Source of the DNA: Clostridium sp. chh4-2
GTDB taxonomy: Bacteria; Bacillota; Clostridia; Lachnospirales; Lachnospiraceae
Assembly (NCBI RefSeq): GCF_002899675.1
Contig: NZ_PKUU01000001.1
Location: 186,001 to 250,000 of the forward strand
Direction: 5' to 3'
Length of the DNA stretch: 64,000 nt
Shown: positions 1-7,581 of the stretch, piece after piece
How the letters are laid out: every line of letters starts with the position of its first letter
Numbering within the stretch: position 1 is the stretch's first letter
The notes under the pieces: model-generated
What the model saw: only the letters and a program-made list of their open reading frames with translations
What the model was told of the DNA's origin: nothing
The model's database searches: none
Position numbers and translations under genes: made by a program

Positions 1-83
1 CATTCCCTGCTGATAATGTTATTCATTATCTGTTCATACACTTCTTCTGATATACTTGCCTTTTGAATCTTTGATATTCCCAT
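1..83 (-). CDS. GntR-family transcriptional regulator, N-terminal fragment (runs off left edge)
   Basis: Only the first 27 codons are inside the window. The reading frame starts at an ATG (position 83, minus strand) with an AGGAG ribosome-binding site seven bases upstream. The peptide begins MGISKIQKASISEEVYEQIM, the usual opening of the winged-helix domain of FadR/GntR regulators, where the SxxVYEQI segment forms the first helix. The ligand domain is missing, so the subfamily cannot be named. It lies downstream of and on the same strand as the sugar-acid kinase gene, so it may regulate that operon or one outside the window. Confidence 0.6.
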   Translation of the reverse strand, partial: MGISKIQKASISEEVYEQIMNNIISRE

Positions 84-109
84 ACAAAACTCCTGTTCAC
101 AACTTTTAT

Positions 110-124
110 ATAGGTATTACCTAT
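110..124. promoter_or_regulatory. Palindrome ATAGGTATTACCTAT upstream of the left-edge GntR gene, candidate operator
   Basis: Six-base arms ATAGGT/ACCTAT surround a 3-base centre, 26 bases before the GntR start codon. On the minus strand it falls between a TTGTAT and a TATATA hexamer that could be -35 and -10 boxes. A dyad inside the promoter spacer of a GntR gene fits autoregulation; this is inferred from position only. Confidence 0.4.
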
Positions 125-251
125 TAGTTAATACAATAACACCTGTAAAGCAGAATAGCAATTATTTTTTAGGCTGTTATCCTCTCATCCCCTTCCCGCC
201 TCATGAACACCGGAGTTATGTATGGTATAACTTTTGCTCTCAGAAAAGACT

Positions 252-1676
252 TCACTTCCCCATCAGCGTTTCAACCGCTTCTTTCAACGTAGTTTCATCC
301 CCTACATTCCCCGGGAAAATAACATACGGAGTGAGTGGAAATCTGCTTTCTTTCCCTGTCTGCCATACCGGAATCCCCGGTTTAATCTGTCCCAATACGT
401 TCGCTTTTTGCACCTTCAAAGCCTTGGTTCCCACATCGCTTGAAGTGATTCCGCCTTTGGCGATAACAAACCCCGGCGTAAGAGTCAGCCTTCCCACCAA
501 AGACTGTACCGCATCGGAAATCTTCACGGAAAGCCGGAGCTCATCCTCTTTATTGCCGGTATCCGCAGTGATCAGTTTTCTGCTGGTATAACAGCATACA
601 GTTTTTCCGCTTCGAATACATGCTTCTTCCTTTTCCACACAGCGCCGAATCTCCTCTTCAAAAGCCGCATCATCACCTACCAAAGCAGCATTCAGTTCTA
701 TAAACTCAATATCCTCCAATTCCTTCAGGCTCTCCACCTGTTTTGTGGTCTTATCCGTATGAGATCCAACAACAATAATACCTCCGTTATTAGTTTCCTT
801 CACAATCATCTGCGCTCTGGTTAAAAGCGGCTGATCCGTGACTCCGCCCATCACCTTTACAATTGCGGCTGCCGTCCGCAGCATAAACACCTTCCCCTTT
901 GCCATGGCGCGGTATAGTGCCACACAAAACACTTTAACATCCACGTAATCTATGGCATTGACAATAATTTTATTAAAATCCTTCACGTCCAGAAGCTGTT
1001 TTTCAATCTTATCCAGATTCAGATTACGGATATCTTCTAAAGAAATGCAGATAACATCTTCCTTTTTATAAGCCCCCTTTGTCTTCTCCTCCACGTATTC
1101 CGGCATGCTAGCGGCCGTATATCCAAAGGTCTTGTCTTTGGCAAATTCTGTCTCATTGGCCGGAACCAGCGTTTCCCCATACTTTACATAATGAATATTA
1201 TTGATGGTATATCTTCCGCCTTCCTTAAAAAATGGGCAAAGAATCTCTCCATCGATATTCTTTCCGGTATTCTTCTCATAACATTCCTTCAAAATCACGG
1301 TTTCCAACGGATAATGTCCCCGCAGTGTGCTGTCGCTCCTGCTGATAAAGAGATATTCTTTCCCTGATTCTTTGGCCGCTTCATCAACCACTTGGGCGAT
1401 CTCCCTCTGAACCTTCGCCGTCTGCTCTTCTGTCAGTCCACGGGAATTAGTCAGGATATAAAAGAGATTCTTCTCTTCCGCAAATGCCTGCTCCATACTC
1501 TCTTTCTGCCAATTTGTATACACGGAAATGTCATGTACGGTCTGAACACCGGTGGGATCATCATCCAAAACCACAATCTTTTTTTTATTTCCCGCAATTT
1601 CCCGGTTCAGCAGCAAATCCACAGCCGCCTCATCCAGTTTTTTATATGAATTTAAAATATCTGTGCTGACTGCCAT
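252..1676 (-). CDS. Four-carbon acid sugar kinase family protein (DUF1537)
   Basis: The 474-residue protein has the two-domain layout of the DUF1537 family (OtnK/DtnK type), whose characterised members phosphorylate D-erythronate, L-threonate or related four-carbon acids with ATP. The N-terminal substrate domain carries VVLDDDPTGVQT at about residues 35-46. The C-terminal nucleotide domain has KGGITSSDVGTKAL and ends with PGNVGDE at 455-461. The ATG overlaps the stop of the upstream reductase by one base (TAATG) and has AGGAGG eight bases before it, so the two genes are translationally coupled. The pair suggests oxidation of a sugar acid followed by phosphorylation. The aldolase and isomerase that complete known pathways are not in the window, so the substrate is unknown. 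Confidence 0.85.
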   Translation of the reverse strand: MAVSTDILNSYKKLDEAAVDLLLNREIAGNKKKIVVLDDDPTGVQTVHDISVYTNWQKESMEQAFAEEKNLFYILTNSRGLTEEQTAKVQREIAQVVDEAAKESGKEYLFISRSDSTLRGHYPLETVILKECYEKNTGKNIDGEILCPFFKEGGRYTINNIHYVKYGETLVPANETEFAKDKTFGYTAASMPEYVEEKTKGAYKKEDVICISLEDIRNLNLDKIEKQLLDVKDFNKIIVNAIDYVDVKVFCVALYRAMAKGKVFMLRTAAAIVKVMGGVTDQPLLTRAQMIVKETNNGGIIVVGSHTDKTTKQVESLKELEDIEFIELNAALVGDDAAFEEEIRRCVEKEEACIRSGKTVCCYTSRKLITADTGNKEDELRLSVKISDAVQSLVGRLTLTPGFVIAKGGITSSDVGTKALKVQKANVLGQIKPGIPVWQTGKESRFPLTPYVIFPGNVGDETTLKEAVETLMGK

Positions 1677-2575
1677 TAAAATTCCTCCTGTGATTCCACT
1701 TTCTTTACCTCGATATCCGCCAATTTTTCAAAATACTGTACGATTCCGCCATGGTCGTCCTCCATATGTCCATGAATCTTCAATGTCTGCAAAATCTCAT
1801 ACAGCTGAGCGGTATATGGAATTGGGACATCCAGTTCATGCGCAGTATTCACCACATTTTTAATGTCCTTATGATTAATCCGGATTGGCCCTCCCGGCTT
1901 AAAATTGCGATCCACAATCATCGGAACCTTTGCGTCTAAAACAGCGCTTCCTGCCAGCCCCCCGCGGATCGCTTCATAAACTTTTACTGGATCGGCTCCC
2001 GCCTTAGCCGCCAGAACAAAAGCCTCGGACACAACGGCAATTGTATTATTTACGATAATCTGATTGGCAAGCTTAGTCACGCTTCCGCTTCCGGAACCTC
2101 CTATCAGCAGTGCGGAAGATCCAAGAATATCAAAATACTTCCTCATCCGGTCAAAATCCTCCTGGTCCCCTCCGGCCATAATAGCAAGAGTCCCTGCAAT
2201 TGCCCCCGGCTCACCGCCGGATACCGGAGCGTCCACAAATCCTACCCCTGAAGCTTTCAGTTTTTCGTAACATTGTTTAGACTCCACCGGAGTAACAGAG
2301 CTCATATCGCAGATAACACTTCCCGGCTTAATTGTGGATGCCACGCCATTTTCATCAAACAGAATTGATTGGACAATAGCGCCTGTCGGAACGATAATGA
2401 TCACAGTGTCACACATTTCCCCAATCTTTGCATAAGACCCTTCTTTTGCTCCTGCTGCCACAACGTCAGCCACTGCTTCCTTATTCAAATCTGTTACCAT
2501 CAGATCAATTCCTGCTTTCAGCAGGTTCTTTGCCATCGGCCTTCCCATAATCCCTAAACCAATAAATCCAACCAT
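1676..2575 (-). CDS. 3-hydroxyisobutyrate dehydrogenase family oxidoreductase (L-threonate dehydrogenase / tartronate semialdehyde reductase type)
   Basis: A 299-residue cytoplasmic NAD(P)-dependent beta-hydroxyacid dehydrogenase. The Rossmann fold starts with GFIGLGIMGRPMAKN (residues 3-17), the substrate loop is DAPVSGG (115-121), and the catalytic lysine is K168 in TKLANQ. Length is typical. It is the first gene of the two-gene operon with the DUF1537 kinase, a pairing known from L-threonate and D-erythronate catabolism, where the enzyme oxidises the C2 hydroxyl. A GarR-like reductase role cannot be excluded from sequence alone. Start ATG is preceded by AAGGAG. The promoter just upstream is flanked by two identical palindromes. 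Confidence 0.85.
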   Translation of the reverse strand: MVGFIGLGIMGRPMAKNLLKAGIDLMVTDLNKEAVADVVAAGAKEGSYAKIGEMCDTVIIIVPTGAIVQSILFDENGVASTIKPGSVICDMSSVTPVESKQCYEKLKASGVGFVDAPVSGGEPGAIAGTLAIMAGGDQEDFDRMRKYFDILGSSALLIGGSGSGSVTKLANQIIVNNTIAVVSEAFVLAAKAGADPVKVYEAIRGGLAGSAVLDAKVPMIVDRNFKPGGPIRINHKDIKNVVNTAHELDVPIPYTAQLYEILQTLKIHGHMEDDHGGIVQYFEKLADIEVKKVESQEEF

Positions 2576-2601
2576 ATACTCTGCTCCTTTTTATTTTCTT
2601 G

Positions 2602-2656
2602 CATACCGGTATGTAACTGTTACTATTATACTATTACATACCGGTATGCAAGTCAA
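2602..2656 (-). promoter_or_regulatory. Promoter with twin CATACCGGTATG operators for the reductase-kinase operon
   Basis: The perfect 12-bp palindrome CATACCGGTATG occurs at 2602-2613 and again at 2637-2648, centres 35 bp apart. On the minus strand TTGACT (2656-2651) is a -35 candidate with TAGTAT (2633-2628) 17 bp on; TATAAT is at 2630-2625. One palindrome lies in the spacer and the other downstream near the transcription start. Two identical dyads bracketing a promoter are typical of a dimeric GntR/FadR repressor; the divergent regulator at 2840 is the natural candidate. Confidence 0.65.
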
Positions 2657-2779
2657 TATTTAAATTTATTTTGGCGTTATATCTAAATTATTTAATATTT
2701 ATTGTTTATAATTACTATATTTTTAGTCTTTTTCTCATATGAGTATTGTTATTTTTTTAACTTCTTTTTTGTTTTTCCG

Positions 2780-2808
2780 TTGACGCAACTCATAATATGT
2801 AGTATTCT
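2780..2808 (+). promoter_or_regulatory. Promoter of the divergent GntR regulator
   Basis: TTGACG (2780-2785) and TATTCT (2803-2808) are separated by 17 bp, about 30 bp before the GntR start. No CATACCGGTATG copy overlaps it, so strong autoregulation through that palindrome is not suggested. Confidence 0.5.
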
Positions 2809-2839
2809 AAAAGCATTATAAGAAAGGGAAAGTGTGACT

Positions 2840-3532
2840 ATGCCACGGCCAAACTTTAAAATACTTCAGCAGCAAGCATATGAATACATCAAAGATCTGA
2901 TTTTAAATCAGCAGATACAGTATAACCAGATTTACTCGGAATCTAAAATTGCATTAGAGATGGGAATATCGCGGACGCCCGTCCGCGATGCGGTTCACCG
3001 CTTATACCAAGAGGGGCTAATCGATATTATCCCTAATAAAGGCTTCTCTCTTCACAAGATGGATCAGCGCGATGTCATTGAAACCTATGAAGTCCGCTCT
3101 GCAGTGGAATGCTATTGTTCCCGCAAAGCCGCTATTAACGTTCATACCGAACCTGTTCAGGAGCTGCTGAAGCAGCTGGATATTTCTTTGAAGCATCAGA
3201 GAGAAATTCTTGAAACCGATCAGAATGTCTCCTCTTTTGCAACGGAAGATCAGCATTTTCATTATCTTCTGGTATCATACAGCAATAACGAGGCGCTTTT
3301 GGAGCTATTCAGCCAGTATATGTATAAAATTAAAAAGCTGGCATGTTCTTCTTTACAGCACGAGGGCCGCATGGAGGCCACCGTAGATGAACATCAAAAG
3401 ATTTGGAACGCAATACGGGATGGCAATATGCAGGAGGCTTATGATGCTACGCTGCTTCATATGGAAATGCCGCTAGGCATTAATTTGGAAAGCGTTTATG
3501 ACTGTGTACACGAAGATTTACATAAAGGGTGA
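2840..3532 (+). CDS. GntR-family transcriptional regulator, FCD subfamily
   Basis: About 230 residues with an N-terminal winged helix (roughly residues 8-75, including SRTPVRDAVHRLYQEGLI) and an all-helical C-terminal FCD-type effector domain (from about 95, with DQHFHYLL). FCD regulators usually bind sugar acids or other carboxylates and repress adjacent catabolic genes. It is divergent from the reductase-kinase operon and is the best candidate to bind the twin palindromes there. I take the ATG at 2840, ten bases after AAGGGA, over the GTG at 2834. The last codons and stop lie inside a 52-bp palindromic repeat, so the repeat supplies the C-terminal His-Lys-Gly. Confidence 0.85.
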   Translation: MPRPNFKILQQQAYEYIKDLILNQQIQYNQIYSESKIALEMGISRTPVRDAVHRLYQEGLIDIIPNKGFSLHKMDQRDVIETYEVRSAVECYCSRKAAINVHTEPVQELLKQLDISLKHQREILETDQNVSSFATEDQHFHYLLVSYSNNEALLELFSQYMYKIKKLACSSLQHEGRMEATVDEHQKIWNAIRDGNMQEAYDATLLHMEMPLGINLESVYDCVHEDLHKG

Positions 3533-3568
3533 AGGCATTTTCGAAAATGCCTTCACCCTTTATGTAAA
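3517..3568. repeat. 52-bp perfect palindrome, copy A of a dispersed repeat family
   Basis: Left arm 3517-3542 and right arm 3543-3568 are exact reverse complements, built on TTTACATAAAGGGTGAAGGC. It contains the stop codon of the GntR gene and ends four bases before the stop of the convergent nuclease gene, so it can act as a bidirectional terminator. Related copies lie near 10.4, 18.2, 26.1 and 32.4 kb. Confidence 0.9.
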
Positions 3569-3571
3569 TTT

Positions 3572-4495
3572 TTACGGTTTACAAATCCCACACGGCGAAT
3601 ACCCTTGCTCAATCAATTCATCTCTGCTCCCCGTATACGTTTCCTTATTTTCTTCCTTCATTTTATCCACACCGGAACATGACGGATCATGAAATTTATG
3701 AGAATTTGTATTTAAAATGTATGTATTTTCCTCAACGGCATCCGCTTTCTTTCGTTCCGTTTCTGAAGTTCCCGAATCAGCCAGCCGGCTTTCCCCCGTC
3801 TCATAATCAATGGCAACTCCGTGCTGGACATTATAAACAAATACATTAAAAAGAATTCCTTCCCCTTCATCTTCTACCGACTGGGCTTCCATCAAAACAC
3901 CGGATGCGACTAAATTATCGCCTATAAAGATGGGAGTAACCCGGTAAAGCACATGATTTTTTGTTTCTTTAATATAGTCGGCCACCATGTTTTCAAACGG
4001 AAGCATGCCGTCCACATTCATAGAACGGGTTCCTGTAATCAGATTCTTTTTATTTGCATTTTCTGCCGTTAACTGGTATCCGATTAAATGACATCTGTTA
4101 TATAGGTATTTTCCATCCACGAAGTCATATTTTACAGTCTGCCAGCCGGTCGGCTTCACCTGACCGATATTTCCCCGCTTTTCCGTCGGCATTAAATCAG
4201 TGCCGATGTTTGAAAATGCAGGGCCGCATCTGCCCAAATCATCCAAATCGCTGTATAGTTCAAATGACTCTTCTGTAAAATCCCCTTCTGTAAAAAATGG
4301 ATTGTTATTGTTGATGACCACATAAGGGGAGCCGGTATACTCGGGAATATCAGCGGAAGAAAAAGATTCCATCGTGGCCGCCGTCTGGTTGGACGCAGGT
4401 ACAGTTCCCTGAGAGCATCCTGAAATCAGAATTACTGCGGCGAATAAAATTGTTATAAAACTAGTTTTTAATTTTGTCATATTTAATTTTGTCAT
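3572..4495 (-). CDS. Secreted DNA/RNA non-specific endonuclease lipoprotein with C-terminal Cys-rich Ada-like domain
   Basis: The 307-residue protein has a signal peptide ending in LISGC (lipid-modified Cys27), so it is anchored outside the membrane. Residues about 55-225 match the streptococcal EndA/streptodornase type of the beta-beta-alpha-metal nucleases: NRCHLIGYQL (133-142) holds the catalytic His and ENANKKN (145-151) the metal-binding Asn region. The C-terminus (about 260-307) has HDPSC and CGIC motifs like the Ada-type metal-binding domain found behind other secreted nucleases. It probably degrades extracellular nucleic acid for nutrition or uptake. The start is uncertain: the first 10 residues contain a repeated MTKL, and the nearest AGGAG is about 25 bases upstream, too far for ideal spacing. 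Confidence 0.85.
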   Translation of the reverse strand: MTKLNMTKLKTSFITILFAAVILISGCSQGTVPASNQTAATMESFSSADIPEYTGSPYVVINNNNPFFTEGDFTEESFELYSDLDDLGRCGPAFSNIGTDLMPTEKRGNIGQVKPTGWQTVKYDFVDGKYLYNRCHLIGYQLTAENANKKNLITGTRSMNVDGMLPFENMVADYIKETKNHVLYRVTPIFIGDNLVASGVLMEAQSVEDEGEGILFNVFVYNVQHGVAIDYETGESRLADSGTSETERKKADAVEENTYILNTNSHKFHDPSCSGVDKMKEENKETYTGSRDELIEQGYSPCGICKP

Positions 4496-4571
4496 AATTA
4501 TGTCAGCTATAATCTGCTGTTCTCCTTTACTGCTATTTAAATCTAAATTTGATATTCGGACGCCGCCGGAT

Positions 4572-4985
4572 CTATGATAACCGAGTATATATCTCTTCCG
4601 TTATCTTTTCATGGGAATAGCCCTGAAAATCCTTCTGTCCGGTTTGCTTCCACGCTTTCATATCCAAAGTAAAATAAAGGTCTGCCGGATATATTCGGTT
4701 CCATTTAAATAATATGATTTTTTCAATACGGTTCAGATAGGGACTGATATCCCTGTCTTCTATAAAACAATAGTCGTTTTCTCCTGCTTTTTCCAGAAAT
4801 GCTTCATCTGCGATGGCGTTTTTTAACGAATCATCCGTAAACTGCTTGTAAGAATAGGCATTCATCCATACGTTACCCGAGCCGGCAAGTTCCATAATGC
4901 GTTCCCGCACCTTCCTGTCCTGACTCTGACGCCGGTGGTTAAACATCATTCCGTTCTTATCATCTATACATATGACTGCAATCAT
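4572..4985 (-). CDS. Conserved hypothetical protein, 137 aa
   Basis: A compact cytoplasmic protein without signal peptide or membrane segment. It begins MIAVICIDDKNGMMFNHRRQ and has aromatic-rich blocks (VWMNAYSYKQF, YCFIEDRDISPY) and a C-terminal helix. I do not recognise a catalytic motif. Similar small clostridial proteins are, from memory, sometimes named ribonuclease Z, but the metal-binding HxHxDH signature of that enzyme is absent. The ATG has AGGAA about 12 bases upstream. It lies between two lipoprotein genes on the same strand. Confidence 0.6.
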   Translation of the reverse strand: MIAVICIDDKNGMMFNHRRQSQDRKVRERIMELAGSGNVWMNAYSYKQFTDDSLKNAIADEAFLEKAGENDYCFIEDRDISPYLNRIEKIILFKWNRIYPADLYFTLDMKAWKQTGQKDFQGYSHEKITEEIYTRLS

Positions 4986-5027
4986 GCTTTTATCAATTCC
5001 TTTCTTTTTTTGAATTCAGCACATTAC

Positions 5028-6281
5028 TTAATTTATTACAAAATCGTCAGATACTACTTGTGACTCCCCGTTTTGACTGTCGGTAAACTCCTTTGAAAAA
5101 CGGTAATATCCCGGCTGAAGAGTTCCGTAGATCTGCTCCAGATTTATTTTCTGTTCAGCACTTTTTCCAGGAGCCAGGATGTATGCCAAATCATTCCAGC
5201 CCACGCCTTCAAGAAGAGGGATTTCTTTTAAATCCGGGCCTTCAAAGCGTTCAAGCAGCGGCTGTTCTCCATAATAAAATTCTTTTGTGCTTTCGTTGTT
5301 CACAGTAAAGATCAGTTCAAGGCCCGAACTGCCTTTTTGAAGCTGACTTTGGGCAAAAATATCGATTCCGGTGCCGCAAATATACATAAGAAAAGCAGAT
5401 GATGATTCTTCACTCAGGCCAAATGCCGCATCCGTCTTAAATGCCGCCGCATACTCTTCCGTTTTCCCATCTTCAAACAGGCAATCCAGAAGAAATCCGC
5501 GGATAATGCCCGCAGGCTGATACGCTTCCGGATTATTGGAGTACATGGCGTTTAAGTTTACATCAACATATATCGAATAGCGTCCCTCTTCCGCCGTTAA
5601 ACTCCTCACATTGATTTTATCCTCAGAATATTTCGGTTTCCCGCTTTCATCCAGTATAATATCAGAAAGAGTAACCGAAACCGGGGTTCCATCATCAGGA
5701 AAATCCAAATTTAATCTATTTCCGAGAGGTATGTACCGGAGTCTCTCCTTTTCCGTCAGCCATTGAAAAGACTCTCTGCCTTTACCGGATGGGATGTCAT
5801 TAACTCTGTCGTTTGAATCATAAGAAATTGAGAGCGGCGGAGTATTTTTATTTTGAACCGGTTGTTCTTGATTAATAGTATCTGCTTCTGTCTTTTCATC
5901 GGTAACGGCGGTTACTACAACATTCGGGGATTCCTCTGCATCTTCAATGATCTCCCCCTCCGAATTTACCAAATAGATTGCATATACCTCATTGATCTGT
6001 GCCGGATATGTTTCAGCTATGATTCCGTCGTATACGATACGGACAGTTGTTCCCTCTTTCATTTCAGGAACTTTATGGTTTGAATTTGTAATGCTGCTTG
6101 CAAGGATCCGGTCTGAGCTCTTTAACTCTTCAGAGCCTTCAAATGGCTCTACAAGGATGGATTTTTCATGTATTTCCAATACAGTAGCATTGAAATAAGC
6201 GTCCGTTTCTTTCTCAGAACAGCCCGTTAAATACCAAATACTTATGACAGCTAAAATTGCCAGTATAGATAAATGCTTCAT
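5028..6281 (-). CDS. Putative lipoprotein with C-terminal bacterial Ig-like domain
   Basis: 417 residues. The signal peptide ends in YLTGC, making Cys21 the lipid anchor. Residues about 28-110 form a small beta domain with VRIVYDG and YAIYLV, resembling the DUF3221-type OB-like region of other lipoproteins. The C-terminal 90 residues contain FTVNNESTKEF and LQPGYYRFSKEF, the pattern of the Ig-like domain often attached to such lipoproteins. No enzymatic motif is visible. AGGAGG lies just before the ATG. Function unknown; probably a surface or envelope protein. Confidence 0.7.
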   Translation of the reverse strand: MKHLSILAILAVISIWYLTGCSEKETDAYFNATVLEIHEKSILVEPFEGSEELKSSDRILASSITNSNHKVPEMKEGTTVRIVYDGIIAETYPAQINEVYAIYLVNSEGEIIEDAEESPNVVVTAVTDEKTEADTINQEQPVQNKNTPPLSISYDSNDRVNDIPSGKGRESFQWLTEKERLRYIPLGNRLNLDFPDDGTPVSVTLSDIILDESGKPKYSEDKINVRSLTAEEGRYSIYVDVNLNAMYSNNPEAYQPAGIIRGFLLDCLFEDGKTEEYAAAFKTDAAFGLSEESSSAFLMYICGTGIDIFAQSQLQKGSSGLELIFTVNNESTKEFYYGEQPLLERFEGPDLKEIPLLEGVGWNDLAYILAPGKSAEQKINLEQIYGTLQPGYYRFSKEFTDSQNGESQVVSDDFVIN

Positions 6282-6330
6282 AACATTTCCTCCTGAATAA
6301 ACGTATACAATTGCATTTGTCCGTTTTAGT

Positions 6331-6954
6331 TTACTCCATATGGTCCAATTCGCCGACTGACTTCTGGCTGAATCGGACGGTTACCGCATAAACATGTTCA
6401 TATTCCTGCTTTTCGTATTCTTCCGGCTTAAAGAAATAGTCCACATCGTAGGAACGAATTGTATCCTTGTCAGTTAAAATCTGTATCACTAAGGGAATCT
6501 CCTGTTCGTAAGAAAGTTCTGTCATATTATTAAGCATTGATGTCACACGTTTCATATTCTCTAAATGCTCTTCCGGTTCCGTAGTATATTGGGTCGATCC
6601 ACTGCTGTTCTCGCTTTGAAGAGATATTCTCAAACCTTCACCGACTGTTTCAAATTTCAAAGCTAATCTTCCCGACTCATCTGAGAACTGCTGCCCTCCT
6701 GCGCCGGAAATCAGCTCCCATTCTCCGTCGGACAATTGATAGGTATTAAATTGAACACTTTTTACGGTTTTATCCAGTTTAAAATCATAGATGCAAGCCT
6801 CATTGCCGACTCCCAGCAATTGACTGATTTTTTCCTCCTCCTTAGAAAGCTGCGCCTTTTCAATATACATATCCGGTTTCTTTGGTTGAGAACTGCAGGC
6901 AGCAAGCGATAACAGAAATACAGCACACAGCATTCCGGCCATAACTTTTCTCAT
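6331..6954 (-). CDS. Putative lipoprotein of unknown function, 207 aa
   Basis: The signal peptide MRKVMAGMLCAVFLLSLAAC gives a clear lipobox with Cys20 as the modified residue. The rest is a mixed beta-rich extracellular domain ending FSQKSVGELDHME, without a family motif I recognise. GAGAAAGGAT precedes the ATG. It sits 49 bases upstream of the Ig-domain lipoprotein gene on the same strand, so the two may be co-transcribed. Confidence 0.65.
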   Translation of the reverse strand: MRKVMAGMLCAVFLLSLAACSSQPKKPDMYIEKAQLSKEEEKISQLLGVGNEACIYDFKLDKTVKSVQFNTYQLSDGEWELISGAGGQQFSDESGRLALKFETVGEGLRISLQSENSSGSTQYTTEPEEHLENMKRVTSMLNNMTELSYEQEIPLVIQILTDKDTIRSYDVDYFFKPEEYEKQEYEHVYAVTVRFSQKSVGELDHME

Positions 6955-6995
6955 TTTATTAATCCTTTCTCAACAAATTTATGACGCTTCATTTA

Positions 6996-7331
6996 TCACT
7001 CCATACCAGTCATGTACAATGGAATTACATTGATAACCGGCTCTTCATATGGATGAACGTTTTTGATGGCAGACAGCGTTTCTTTTACCCGTCCGGTAAG
7101 GCAGGTTACCTCCACCTTCAATTCCTTTTCCGTACTAATGGTTCCGCAGCTTCCTATATAGGGGGAGCTTCCTTCCAATGGACGCCAGCAGCCGGTTACC
7201 GGACTATAGGATAAGCAGCTGTCATAATTTCCAATATGGCCGGCATCCACATTTTGCAGCGCTGCCTGCAGCATTTCCAAATGGGATTCCGGTATAAAAA
7301 TTTCTATTTTACAATAGGTAAAAGCTTCCAT
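6996..7331 (-). CDS. YqfO/NIF3-associated PII-like domain protein, stand-alone
   Basis: The 111 residues match the small domain found as an insert in Gram-positive NIF3 (YqfO) proteins and as a free-standing protein: start YCKIEIFIPESHLEMLQAAL, central DAGHIGNYDSCLSY with GCWRPLEGSSPYIGSCG, and C-terminal NVHPYEEPVINVIPL. The fold resembles PII/CutA trimeric proteins. The molecular role is not established. GGAGG precedes the ATG. It is transcribed alone or ahead of the lipoprotein gene at 6331. Confidence 0.75.
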   Translation of the reverse strand: MEAFTYCKIEIFIPESHLEMLQAALQNVDAGHIGNYDSCLSYSPVTGCWRPLEGSSPYIGSCGTISTEKELKVEVTCLTGRVKETLSAIKNVHPYEEPVINVIPLYMTGME

Positions 7332-7478
7332 ATTTTCCTCCGTTTTAATAATGAATCGATAATTTCTTCTATTATATCATAGCGGCTGCCGGTAATCCTT
7401 TCATTTTTCTTATTCTTATTCCGCTCAATTTTACGAATTTCTGTTATCCTTTAATAATCTTTTAGAGCGGATGACAGG

Positions 7479-7521
7479 AAAAAACAGGTCTTTTATGATT
7501 ATAAACACAAAAGGCCTGTTT
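7479..7521 (-). terminator. Rho-independent terminator after the anti-sigma gene
   Basis: Arms at 7482-7494 and 7509-7521 (AAACAGGTCTTTT/AAAAGGCCTGTTT, one wobble) enclose a 14-base loop and run into a T tract on the minus strand, about 60 bp after the stop of the anti-sigma factor. Confidence 0.75.
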
Positions 7522-7581
7522 CGCATACATCCTCAAATCCTATTTATCACATATAAAATGCATTTGTCAGTAATTCCTATT

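Noticed and set aside
4572..4985. Naming the 137-aa protein ribonuclease Z
   Set aside because: The metal-binding HxHxDH motif is absent and the protein is far too short.
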